A DNA stretch of 61,049 bases from Actinomycetota bacterium (GTDB lineage: Bacteria > Actinomycetota > Thermoleophilia > RBG-16-64-13): the NCBI GenBank assembly GCA_018830645.1, contig JAHJSA010000045.1:1-61049 (forward strand). The letters run 5' to 3'. The position numbers and the translations under genes were made by a program. Positions 7,251 to 16,232 of this stretch are shown here, one piece after another. Within the stretch, counting starts at the first letter, position 1. Each line of letters begins with the position of its first letter. The notes under the pieces are model-generated. The model did no database searches and had not been told where the DNA came from. It saw only the letters and a list, made by a program, of their open reading frames with translations.

Positions 7251-7490
7251 CTATCCCTCCGATCCACCGACCGGCTGCCCGGCCACCTCGGCGCGGAGCT
7301 CCGCCAGGGAGATGATGGGGTCGGCAGGGTCGCGGAGACGGTCGAGGGCGATGCTGTAGTCGGCCCATTCCTCGAGATACAGATCGATTGCCTCCCGGAC
7401 GACTTCAGCGCGGCTCCGGTGCCGCTCCTCGGCGATCTGGTCGAGGGCCTGAACCACTTCCGGTGTCAGCCTAGTTGTGACGACGCTCAT
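7251..7490 (-). CDS. RHH-type antitoxin (RelB-like) for RelE toxin
   Basis: A 79-residue protein with an N-terminal ribbon-helix-helix: MSVVTTRLTPEVVQALDQIA, RHRSRAEVVREAIDLYLEEW. The second half (SIALDRLRDPADPIISLAELRAEV) should wrap the RelE toxin. It is the first gene of a two-gene TA operon. Four 10-bp repeats beginning ATAC lie 50-90 bp upstream and are the likely binding site of the RHH dimers. Confidence 0.87.
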   Translation of the reverse strand: MSVVTTRLTPEVVQALDQIAEERHRSRAEVVREAIDLYLEEWADYSIALDRLRDPADPIISLAELRAEVAGQPVGGSEG

Positions 7491-7540
7491 TGGGCGCTCC
7501 TTGGACTTGCTATTTCACGCGTGCGAATTCTTCGGACTAG

Positions 7541-7580
7541 ATACATGCGCATACATGCGAATACAATAGCATACGAGACA
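7541..7580. repeat. Four 10-bp iterons before RHH/RelE operon
   Basis: Four consecutive decamers start with ATAC: ATACATGCGC, ATACATGCGA, ATACAATAGC, ATACGAGACA (7541-7580). The first two differ by one base and the others degrade in the second half. A period near the helical repeat places all copies on one face of the DNA, as expected for an RHH repressor operator. The AT content is well above the surroundings. Confidence 0.6.
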
Positions 7581-7747
7581 GCCATGCAGTGGCTGAGGCG
7601 CTGGATCTCATGGAGACCGGGATCGACCTTGCCGACGCGTTGCACCTGGCTTCCAGCGGGGAAGCGGCGGGGTTCGCCACGTTCGATATGCGTCTGAAGA
7701 AACGGGCGGACGCGGCTGCGCCGGGTCGTCATGTGGTAGAGGTATAG
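7577..7747 (+). pseudogene. PIN toxin C-terminal remnant
   Basis: The plus-strand frame at 7583-7747 reads HAVAEALDLMETGIDLADAL, then HLASSGEAAGFATFDMRLKKRA and a stop. The motifs LADALHLAS and FATFDMRLKKRA are the third and fourth acidic-residue blocks of a PIN toxin. The first half, with the LDTN motif and the conserved glutamate, is absent and replaced by the iteron region. It is a truncated leftover of another TA module. Confidence 0.75.
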
Positions 7748-7937
7748 CCGACCTCGGATCCCCGAGGGTGTGCCCCTCGGTCTGCGGAAGACCTGGAGTA
7801 TGTGGACCGAACGGCACACTCCAGCGAACCCTTGGAACCGCCGCCATTATTAACTAGAATGTATGCCAGATGGCGTCGGCCGATCCACGCCGCCGCCGAC
7901 CCGACGCCGACCCGACCGAAGCAGAAGGAGCACAGCC

Positions 7938-8393
7938 ATGGGTACCGCCGCGACCGTAGCGCGAACTCGTCCGTCGGTGCAGACCCTGCTCGGGGGCCGG
8001 GCGGTGCTGCGCACGAAGCCGCGTTCGCCGCTCGACTGGGTGGCCGTGATCCGCCGAGGCCTGCCTGCGGCGGCGGTGGACGCGCTCACCGGGTCGCTAC
8101 GCCTCACCCAGACCGAGTTGGCCGCGGCGGTGGGCGTCTCGGAGCGCACTCTTTCCCGCCGGAAGAGCCAGGGCACGCTGAACAGCGACGAGTCGGCCAA
8201 GCTGGTGCGGCTCGCCAGGGCCGCGGAGCGTTCGGCTGAGGTGTTCGAGGGGTTGGATGTGGCCCTCGATTGGCTGAAGACGCCGAATGCGTCTCTGGGC
8301 GCCGTGACTCCCCTGAGCCTGTTCGACACCGACATCGGGGCAGAGACCGTGCTCGACACCCTCGGCCGCATCGAGCACGGCGTGTTCGCGTGA
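7938..8393 (+). CDS. Xre/MbcA/ParS-type antitoxin (DUF2384)
   Basis: A 151-residue protein with a helix-turn-helix (LRLTQTELAAAVGVSERTLS) followed by the toxin-binding domain: AERSAEVFEGLDVALDWLKT, SLFDTDIGAETVLDTLGRIE. This is the Xre-type antitoxin that partners RES toxins. ATG 7938 is chosen because AAGGAG (7925-7930) lies 7 nt upstream; the longer frame adds an unlikely proline/arginine-rich leader. The RES gene starts 28 bp downstream. The pair is a type II TA module whose toxin depletes NAD. Confidence 0.9.
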   Translation: MGTAATVARTRPSVQTLLGGRAVLRTKPRSPLDWVAVIRRGLPAAAVDALTGSLRLTQTELAAAVGVSERTLSRRKSQGTLNSDESAKLVRLARAAERSAEVFEGLDVALDWLKTPNASLGAVTPLSLFDTDIGAETVLDTLGRIEHGVFA

Positions 8394-8421
8394 CGCGCCG
8401 TCATAGGGTGGATCCGCGCTG

Positions 8422-8883
8422 ATGCTCCGGGTCTGGCGGTTGGTGACGGCCCGGTTCGCCGACTCCGCGTTCAGCGGCGAAGGCGCTCGGCTCCACGGTG
8501 GCCGCTGGAATCGCAAGGGCGTGCCTATGGTCTACACGGCGGGCAGTCAGTCACTGGCCTTGCTCGAGATGCTCGTGCAGGACGACCCCCTCCGAGCCCG
8601 CTACGTTGTGATCGCGGCGGATATCCCCGAACAGGTGGCGATCGATCGGCTGACCGAGCGCGACCTCCCGGCCGATTGGCGCGAGTTGGGAGCCCGCGAG
8701 GATCTGAGGGAGTTGGGGTCGGCCTGGGCCCGGGGGCTTTCGAGCGCGGTGCTGGCGGTGCCGAGCGCTGTGCTCCCGGCGGAGTCGAACTACCTGCTGA
8801 ACCCCTTGCACCCGGCCTTCGACCAGATCGAGATCGGCGAAGCCCAGCCCTTCTTCACAGATCTCAGGCTGTTCCGACGGTGA
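8422..8883 (+). CDS. RES-domain toxin
   Basis: A 153-residue RES-domain protein. The conserved block is near the N-terminus: RFADSAFSGEGARLHGGRWN, then VYTAGSQSLALLEMLV, supplying the Arg, Tyr and Glu residues of the ADP-ribosyltransferase-like active site. The end, SNYLLNPLHPAFDQIEI, matches family members. RES toxins degrade NAD+ and stop growth. It is next to its Xre antitoxin, and its stop overlaps the start of the following metallopeptidase-like gene by 4 bp (GTGA). Confidence 0.9.
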   Translation: MLRVWRLVTARFADSAFSGEGARLHGGRWNRKGVPMVYTAGSQSLALLEMLVQDDPLRARYVVIAADIPEQVAIDRLTERDLPADWRELGAREDLRELGSAWARGLSSAVLAVPSAVLPAESNYLLNPLHPAFDQIEIGEAQPFFTDLRLFRR

Positions 8884-9833
8884 CCGACTCGGCACAAGCG
8901 CCCCCGCCCACTTCCGCGCCCGCCTCCCGGTCTGCCGTCCCGCCCGCCTACACGGTGCGCGAGAGCTCTCGCGCCCGGCGGGTGACCCTGCGCATGAGCG
9001 TGGAGCGGGGACTCGAGGTGGTGGTGCCTCGCGGCTTCCGCCGTACCAAGGTGCCCGGTATCGTGCGCGAGAAGACGGCCTGGATCGCCCGCATGGAAGA
9101 GCGCATGGCCCCGGAACGGGCCCGCCTGGCGGCCGAGCCACCCCACAGCCTACCTGAGCGTATCGATCTGCGCGCCGTCGGCGAGAGATGGCTGGTGGAG
9201 TACCGGGAGACGGCGTCCTCACGGGTGACGGCGCGCGAGCACGGGGCGCGTGGCGGGCTCGATCGTGCGCAGGTCGCCGCCGGGTCCGCGAACGGCGGAG
9301 CGGGGCATGCGGTCGGCGCCGCAGCCGGCGCCGGAGTGACCCTCGCGCTGAGTGGCAGCGCCGCGGCACCCACCGGCGCCACGACACCCGGCGGCGTGAC
9401 CGCTCCCGTCGGCGCCGTGACCACCGGTCTTCTGCGGGTGTCGGGCGCCGTGGGCGACCCCGAGGCCTGCCGGGCCGCCCTGCGGCGCTGGCTGGCTCGG
9501 CGGGCGACCGCCCTCTTGGTCCCCTTGCTGGAGGCGGCGGCGCGGGAGGAGGGACTGACCTTCTCGTCCGTCGCCGTGAGGGGTCAGCGCACGCGCTGGG
9601 GGAGCTGTTCGCGTCGAGGTGCGATCAATCTCAACCGCCACCTCCTCTTTCTGTCGCCCGAAGTGGTGCGCTACGTGCTGGTGCATGAGCTCTGCCACAC
9701 GGTGAAGCCGGATCACTCGCGCCGGTTCTGGGAAGAGGTGGTCCGTCGCGAACCCGGGGCGGTACGGCTGCGCACGGAGTTGCGCGCGGCGGGGCGGCAT
9801 GTGCCCGGCTGGGCCCGCGCGCCGCGAGGGTAG
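8880..9833 (+). CDS. YgjP-like (DUF45) zinc metallopeptidase-fold protein
   Basis: A 317-residue protein of the YgjP/SprT-like family. Zinc ligands H269, H273 and H279 with E270 are in VLVHELCHTVKPDHSRRFW; TRWGSCSRRGAINLNRHLLF just before is the family signature. The N-terminal part (YTVRESSRARRVTLRMS, EVVVPRGF) also fits. Residues about 110-180 are an Ala/Gly/Thr/Val-rich insertion not expected in the family, lying between the two halves of the domain. The GTG start overlaps the RES stop by 4 bp. Substrate is unknown. Confidence 0.85.
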   Translation: MTDSAQAPPPTSAPASRSAVPPAYTVRESSRARRVTLRMSVERGLEVVVPRGFRRTKVPGIVREKTAWIARMEERMAPERARLAAEPPHSLPERIDLRAVGERWLVEYRETASSRVTAREHGARGGLDRAQVAAGSANGGAGHAVGAAAGAGVTLALSGSAAAPTGATTPGGVTAPVGAVTTGLLRVSGAVGDPEACRAALRRWLARRATALLVPLLEAAAREEGLTFSSVAVRGQRTRWGSCSRRGAINLNRHLLFLSPEVVRYVLVHELCHTVKPDHSRRFWEEVVRREPGAVRLRTELRAAGRHVPGWARAPRG

Positions 9834-9844
9834 AGGCGCCTCCC

Positions 9845-10342
9845 GTGGAGAGAACTCCGCTGTCGGTAGGCTCCTGGCGCCGCCGCGCCTCTCTCTGGCT
9901 GCCTGTGGTGCTCTGGCTCGCCGTGATCGCCGTGATGTCCAGCGACGTGGCCTCGCAGACAGACACCGAGAGTTCGTTCCTGGCGTTTCTCCGCTCGTGG
10001 TGGCCGGGAGCGGCGGCTGCTCTCGAGGGTGCGGTGTGGAGGGAAGCAACCGGCCTGGTGGTGCGGAAGGCGGCCCACCTCTTCCTGTATGGGGTCCTGG
10101 CGCTCCTCTCGCTGAGGGCGGTGCGGGGCGGCACCCGCCTGCGCGGCCGAGCCGCCTCGGTGGCGGTGGTCCTGTTCTGCGCCCTGGTGGCTTCGGGGGA
10201 CGAACTCAACCAAGCCACGTTGGCCTCGCGGTCGGGGTCGGTGGTGGACGTGGGTATCGATCTGCTGGGTGCCCTTCTGGCGCTGGGGGCGGCGGGCCTG
10301 GTTCGGCGGCGCGGGAGCGCGGAGCGGAGGCTCGGGGAGTAG
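9845..10342 (+). CDS. VanZ-like membrane protein
   Basis: A 165-residue membrane protein with an N-terminal hydrophobic helix (WLPVVLWLAVIAVMSS), the conserved RKAAHLFLYGVLALLSL segment, then DELNQATLASRSGSVVDVGI with a final helix (LLGALLALGAAGLV). The motif 'DE.(H/N)Q....R..S..D...N/D..G' marks the VanZ-like family, small membrane proteins of unclear role named after a teicoplanin-resistance gene. The GTG start is 11 bp after the preceding stop. Confidence 0.85.
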   Translation: MERTPLSVGSWRRRASLWLPVVLWLAVIAVMSSDVASQTDTESSFLAFLRSWWPGAAAALEGAVWREATGLVVRKAAHLFLYGVLALLSLRAVRGGTRLRGRAASVAVVLFCALVASGDELNQATLASRSGSVVDVGIDLLGALLALGAAGLVRRRGSAERRLGE

Positions 10343-10417
10343 GGCCGGGAGCCGTCGCCGAAACGGCGCCGAGACGTCCCCGCCGGGGTTCGGGACCAGC
10401 GTCCAACCAAAGCCTTA

Positions 10418-10426
10418 TGGTATATA
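10418..10426 (+). promoter_or_regulatory. Extended -10 promoter before AbrB/PIN pair
   Basis: TGGTATATA (TGn plus TATATA) lies in an AT-rich patch of otherwise GC-rich DNA, 39 bp before the antitoxin ATG. The palindrome GTATATAC (10420-10427) overlaps it and may be an operator. No -35 match is obvious. Confidence 0.45.
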
Positions 10427-10465
10427 CTGCCAGATAGAAGTACTACTGAACTTATGGAGTTGTCT

Positions 10466-10735
10466 ATGCCCACTTCCAGGGTTACCCGCAAGGGGCAGAT
10501 CACCATCCCGCAGGAGATTCGGGAAGCTCTCGGCATCAGAGAGGGTGACGTAGTGGAGGTGACGCTCGTGGGCGAGGGGGCCGAGCTTCGGCGCGTGACC
10601 CCGTGGGCTGAGTTGGCTGGGTCGTTGAGTGGGCGGGCCGGTGCCGCCGCCGGGGAGTCCGCCCTGCGTGTGGCGGGCGAAGAAGCGTGGGCTGCCGAGG
10701 CCTCGGAACGGCTCGGGGTGGGCGAGCCGGGATGA
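10466..10735 (+). CDS. AbrB-type antitoxin
   Basis: An 89-residue protein with the SpoVT-AbrB domain: SRVTRKGQITIPQEIREALG, IREGDVVEVTLVGEGAELRR. The tail (EEAWAAEASERLG) resembles toxin-binding tails of AbrB antitoxins paired with PIN toxins. ATG 10466 is supported by GGAG (10456-10459) 6 nt upstream; an in-frame ATG at 10454 lacks a site. The PIN toxin starts 62 bp downstream. Confidence 0.88.
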   Translation: MPTSRVTRKGQITIPQEIREALGIREGDVVEVTLVGEGAELRRVTPWAELAGSLSGRAGAAAGESALRVAGEEAWAAEASERLGVGEPG

Positions 10736-10797
10736 ATGCCCCGGCGCCAGAGCGACGACCGGGCGACCGCATCACGGGCCCAGCGTGAAGGCGTAGA

Positions 10798-11241
10798 GTG
10801 AGGGCCTACCTCGATACGAACGTCATCGTGCGTTTTCTCACCGGGGAGCCTTCCGAGCCCGCCGAGGCTGCCCGCGGGCTGTTCGCCTCGGCGGCGCGAG
10901 GTGAGGTGGAGTTGTTCGTGCCCACCGTGATCGTGATAGAGACGGGGTTCGTGCTCCTACGCGTGTTCGGCGTGGAGCGGGGTGAGGCGGCGACCCTGTT
11001 GGCGTCGCTTCTGGAATGCCCGGGACTCGTGTTCGAGCAGCGTGACGTGTTGTGGCGCATGGTCGAGGTGTTGCGGGAGCACTCGGTGCCTCTGGTGGAC
11101 GCCTACTTGGCGGCGTTCGTGGCGGTCCGCGGCGGCGGCTCTGGATCTGCCGAGGCGCCCGTCGTGGTGAGCTTCGACCGGCATTTCGACGGGCTTCCCG
11201 GAGTCCGTCGGGTGGCAAGCGTGCGGCATCTTGCCTCGTAG
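10798..11241 (+). CDS. PIN-domain toxin
   Basis: A 147-residue PIN-domain ribonuclease with a GTG start. Acidic motifs are in RAYLDTNVIVRFLTGEP, VIVIETGFVLLRVF, PLVDAYLAAFVAV and VVSFDRHFDGLPGVRR. It appears intact and pairs with the AbrB antitoxin upstream. Its stop codon lies only a few bases from the left breakpoint of the inverted radical SAM fragment, so the rearrangement spared it narrowly. Confidence 0.87.
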   Translation: MRAYLDTNVIVRFLTGEPSEPAEAARGLFASAARGEVELFVPTVIVIETGFVLLRVFGVERGEAATLLASLLECPGLVFEQRDVLWRMVEVLREHSVPLVDAYLAAFVAVRGGGSGSAEAPVVVSFDRHFDGLPGVRRVASVRHLAS

Positions 11242-11248
11242 GTCGTCT

Positions 11249-11618
11249 AGCAGCCCGATCTCGCGGGCGTGCCGGTAGACCGCGGCGAAGTCGGGGTGCA
11301 GTAGGGGCTCTCCCCCGGTGATCAGCATGTAGAGGCAGCCGGCATCGGCCACCTCGTCGAGCATGGCGAGGATCTGGAGAGTGGTGAGTTCGGGGGCGGG
11401 CGGCGGCCATGGCGCGGGCGATCCGGGCGCACCCGCCCCGCCGCAGTGGCCTTCGCGGGTGCGCCCGGATCGCGGAGCGAGCCGAGGTAGCAGTGCACAC
11501 AGCGCAGGTTGCAGCGGGTCCAGGCCCACGGCCAGCGCCAGGATGGCGTCGCGAAGAGTCTGGGGTCGGAACGGCCCCTCCGGCGCCACGGCGGGAAGCG
11601 CCAGCACGTAGCCGCCGG
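11249..11618 (-). pseudogene. Radical SAM protein, inverted 5' part
   Basis: On the minus strand one frame gives WTRCNLRCVHCYLGSLRD, the CxxxCxxC iron-sulfur motif of radical SAM enzymes. A second frame continues LTTLQILAMLDEVADAGCLY, then MLITGGEPLLHPDFAAVYRH and AREIGLL, ending at 11249. The frame change coincides with a palindromic insertion (11418-11473). The next segment of the same protein, VNVFTNAILVDDAVSALFRE, is on the opposite strand from 11619. Turning this segment back would join GLL directly to VNVF in frame, so the gene was split by an inversion of about 370 bp. Confidence 0.8.
11418..11473. repeat. Large palindromic stem-loop (19-bp arms)
   Basis: Perfect inverted arms at 11418-11436 and 11455-11473 enclose an 18-nt loop. 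The arm core is CGATCCGGGCGCACCCGC. It lies within the radical SAM remnant exactly where the reading frame shifts, so it looks like an inserted palindromic element. No second copy was noticed in the window. Confidence 0.75.
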
Positions 11619-12112
11619 TTGGTCAACGTGTTCACCAACGCCATCCTGGTCGACGACGCGGTCTCTGCGCTCTTCCGTGAACTACCCCCCGAGATGGTGG
11701 ACGTGTCCATTTACGGAGCAACGGCCGCCACGTACGAGGCGGTCACCCAGGTGGAGGGGTCGTTCGACCATTGTATGCGCGGCATCGAGCGTCTGTCGGC
11801 TGAAGGCGTGCGGGTAGGCTTGAAGACGGTAGTCATGACTCCCAACGTGCACGAACTCGAGGGGATGCGTGCGATCGCGGCTTCATACGGCGTGTCGTTC
11901 CGGTACGCCGCCGCCGTGTCGGTGGCCCTCGATGGGGATATGTCGCCGGCGGTTCGAACAGCTGCGAGACACCACGGTGCCGGCTCCCTTGTATGGGGGC
12001 GGCGCCGGCGTCAATGCATTCTTCGTCGATGCGATGGGTACGTTGCATCCGTACCTGATGTCCCGCACCGTCGGCTACGATGTGAGCGACGGCGGGTTCA
12101 TTCACGGCTGGA
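11619..12112 (+). pseudogene. Radical SAM protein, middle and C-terminal part
   Basis: Frame one reads LVNVFTNAILVDDAVSALFR, ELPPEMVDVSIYGATAATYE, GVRVGLKTVVMTPNVHELEG up to about 11945. The frame then shifts and continues GVNAFFVDAMGTLHPYLMSR, TVGYDVSDGGFIHGW to about 12112. These are the barrel and SPASM-like end of a radical SAM protein. Two positions that are normally cysteine in this C-terminal block appear as Gly (YGGGAGVN) and Tyr (LHPYLMS). With the inverted 5' part it makes one dead gene. Such proteins often modify peptides; the substrate is not known here. Confidence 0.75.
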
Positions 12113-12751
12113 CCGAAACCGCCACCAACCTCGCTCTCAGCTTGGCCATGATGGGCAACAGCGTGCTGGTGATCGAGGCGGACATGCGCCGGCCGATGGT
12201 GTGCACAACTACCTGGGTCTGAAGAACCAGCTGGGCCTGTCGAACCTGTTGGTGGGCGACCTGACGATGGAGGAGGCCCTCCACGAAGTGCCGGTGGGCT
12301 TCTACGCTCCGTCGGCCGAAGCGGATTCACGGGACGAAGGCCCGCGCGGTACCTCCCCATCAGAGGCGACCCTTCGAGCCGGCAGCCTCCACGTGATCAC
12401 CGCCGGCCCGCTCCCACCATATCCCACCGAACTCCTCGGGTCGACCCGCATGCTCGAGTTGCTCTACGAGGCCCGCAAGCGCTTCCAGTACGTACTTGTG
12501 GACTCTCCCCCATCCTTATGGTGTCCGACGCTATGGTGCTCGCGCCCCGGGTGGGTTCGGTGCTGCTGGCGGCGCGCCTCTTCTCGACCACGAGGGAGGA
12601 GGCCCAGCATACGCGGGCTCTGGTCGCGCGGTCCGGGGGCGAGGTGCGGGCCATCGGGCTGGTGGCGACGGGAGCCAGGGCCGGAGACGGCTACTACGGC
12701 CGGTACGGCTACTACGCCCGTGCTACGGAGGATCCCTGGTCGGACGACTGA
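12113..12751 (+). pseudogene. BY-kinase/CpsD-like tyrosine kinase remnant
   Basis: Three frames together give TATNLALSLAMMGNSVLVIE, ADMRRP, then NYLGLKNQLGLSNLLVGDLT, AGPLPPYPTELLGSTRMLEL, YVLVDSPPSL, and finally VSDAMVLAPRVGSVLLAARL with a Tyr-rich tail GYYGRYGYYA. Walker A' and B motifs of bacterial tyrosine kinases are present. The Walker A loop and everything before it are missing, replaced by the radical SAM remnant. Frameshifts occur near 12196 and 12516. It was probably the chain-length regulator kinase of an exopolysaccharide cluster. Confidence 0.78.
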
Positions 12752-12984
12752 TTCGGACCGCGCCGTTCAGGTGCGTGGCGGCGAGGCGGGCCGGTCGGAT
12801 GACCCAGTAGGGGGGAACAGCGGGTCGGGGAGCGGCACCGCCGGCCATTCGGCCGGAGTGGGGGTCAGCGCCAGCCGGGTCATCGACGACAGCGCCGCGA
12901 GGGTGCCACCACTCCAGGGCGCCACCGCCATCATCCTCGGTACCGTCCCCGACGGCGGATCTGCGACTCCCGCAGTCGCAAGGT
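12752..12984. other. Unassigned decayed stretch
   Basis: No gene is recognised here. The minus-strand frame of the nucleotidyltransferase remnant stays open through it but the sequence (rich in Pro, Ala and Ser) does not resemble any family I know. It lies between two broken genes and is probably rearranged debris. Confidence 0.5.
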
Positions 12985-13425
12985 CATGAGCGGAACGCAA
13001 GATCACGCGCGCGCTTGAGGCGCGCAGGGCCGTGTCTTCGTAGAGTGAGGCGGCCAGTGGTAGGCCCTTCAGAACGCGGGCGTGCACTCCGGCGGCGGTG
13101 AGGTCGTCAAGTACCCCGAAGAGGATCGCCGTCTGATACAGACTGCCGCGCACGGCGCCCCGCGCTTCCACCGCGAGGCGGTCGCGCGCGCCCTTTGGGA
13201 CGTCGTTTCGGTGAGCGAGGTGCGCGTTGGCGAGAGACTGCAGCCCGTGGTGCCTGGCCAGCGTCACGAACGTCTCCCAATCGACGTTGTTCCGCCGCAC
13301 GGCCCTGTCGATCAGGCCGGGCGCCTCAGGGGGGCATCGGGCACGCGGGCGCAGGCCGGCAGCAGGCGCAGGTGGGAGCCGCTCGGCGGGCGTGCGATGG
13401 GTCGGACCACCTCGACGGTGCCTAC
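12985..13425 (-). pseudogene. Nucleotidyltransferase (NTP_transf_5-like) 5' remnant
   Basis: The minus strand encodes VVRPIARPPSGSHLRLLPAC and ARVPDAP in one frame. In another it encodes GLIDRAVRRNNVDWETFVTL, ARHHGLQSLANAHLAHRNDV and ILFGVLDDLTAAGVHARVLK with GLPLAASLYEDTALRAS. The LKG.PLA..LY pattern is typical of the uncharacterised nucleotidyltransferase family PF14907, often beside exopolysaccharide or peptide-modification genes. The protein stops making sense after TALRAS, where the metal-binding residues should follow, and there is a frameshift near 13330. It is truncated and dead. Confidence 0.65.
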
Positions 13426-14024
13426 TCCCTGTCGTACAGGGGGACGCATTCGGGGCACAGCCCGTGGGAGAAGTCGGCGGGCATGTGCGCGCTCACGTAG
13501 ATCTCTACCTCGTGCCAGTGGCCCTCGGCGTCCCTGATCTTCTTGCAGTGGGCGCAGATGGGCAGCAAGGAGCGTAACTGCTCGAGCTTGGCTCGCTCCT
13601 GGTCGCGGAGCGCATGCTCAGCTTCGACCTGCTCGGTGATGTCGAGTGTGAAACCGACGTAGCACGCCAACGAACCTGAGGGATCGAAGTACGGCACGAT
13701 CTGATCAACAACCGATCGATAGACGCCGTCGGCGCGGCGCACGCGAAGTTGGATGGAGACAGAGCGTCTTTCGGCAAAGGCGGCAGCGACCTCGGACATG
13801 TAACGCTCCACGTCATCCGGGTGGACCATGCTCTTCCATTCGTCGACGGCGTCATGCGACCGGGGGCGGTTCCCGAACTCCCTCGACGTGCGGTTTCGGA
13901 ACGTGATCGTCAGCGACGATGGATCCATGAGCCAGATCATGGCCGGTACGTTGTCCATGAGCAGGTGGTAGTCGAGAGGGCGAGGAACGCCGGATGCGTT
14001 CGACGTGGCGCACGCGTCGGTCAC
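13422..14024 (-). CDS. PAS-domain protein with C-terminal cysteine motif
   Basis: A 200-residue protein. Residues about 12-140 form a PAS fold (DYHLLMDNVPAMIWLMDPSS, MVHPDDVERYMSEVAAAF, YVGFTLDITEQVEAEHALRD). The C-terminus has CAHCKKIRDAEGHWHEVEIY ... FSHGLCPECVPLYDRE, a paired-cysteine module found at the end of some PAS sensors and signalling proteins. No kinase, GGDEF or receiver domain follows, so it must act through a partner. GTG 14024 has GGGAAG upstream; the longer open frame belongs to the neighbouring permease's antisense. The ligand is unknown. Confidence 0.8.
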   Translation of the reverse strand: MTDACATSNASGVPRPLDYHLLMDNVPAMIWLMDPSSLTITFRNRTSREFGNRPRSHDAVDEWKSMVHPDDVERYMSEVAAAFAERRSVSIQLRVRRADGVYRSVVDQIVPYFDPSGSLACYVGFTLDITEQVEAEHALRDQERAKLEQLRSLLPICAHCKKIRDAEGHWHEVEIYVSAHMPADFSHGLCPECVPLYDRE

Positions 14025-14176
14025 GGCTGCTTCCCGTGTTGTGGGAGGTTTGACACGCCCTGACCATACCATGGCGATCGGACTGTGACGCCACGCCGAC
14101 CGACAGGTGGTGCAGCACACGACCGCAGGCGGCCCCATGGGCTGGTGAGCGGCGCTCTCGGCGCGCCAGGACCCGC

Positions 14177-15961
<1,785 letters not shown>

Positions 15962-16215
15962 CGACCCCTCCAACGTGACGCTCACGGAGCGTATCCGGGA
16001 AACAGTCCGTCGCGTGGCGGACTCGGCAGGAGGGTATCAGACGCGCCGCGGGAGTGCCGAGTGGGCGGGTGACGTGGGGCGCCCGCCGCCCCCACGTGTC
16101 GCCGGCTCGCGCAGGTACCGGCGCCGTCGGAGTCGGCCGCGGAAGGGTGTCAGGGCGCCTTGCGCGCGCCGCCGCCGCTCGAGTCTGCCGACCCTGCCGG
16201 GGCGGGCGGCTTCCG

Positions 16216-16224
16216 TGCTACTGT
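16216..16224 (+). promoter_or_regulatory. Extended -10 promoter of flippase gene (leaderless)
   Basis: TGCTACTGT (TGn plus TACTGT) ends 8 nt before the ATG at 16233. There is no Shine-Dalgarno site between them. Transcription should begin at or within a few bases of the start codon. Confidence 0.45.
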
Positions 16225-16232
16225 CTCCGGCG

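Noticed and set aside
7802-8239. Plus-strand frame overlapping the Xre antitoxin gene
   Set aside because: Different phase from the clear HTH/DUF2384 protein and only Arg/Gly/Ala-rich.
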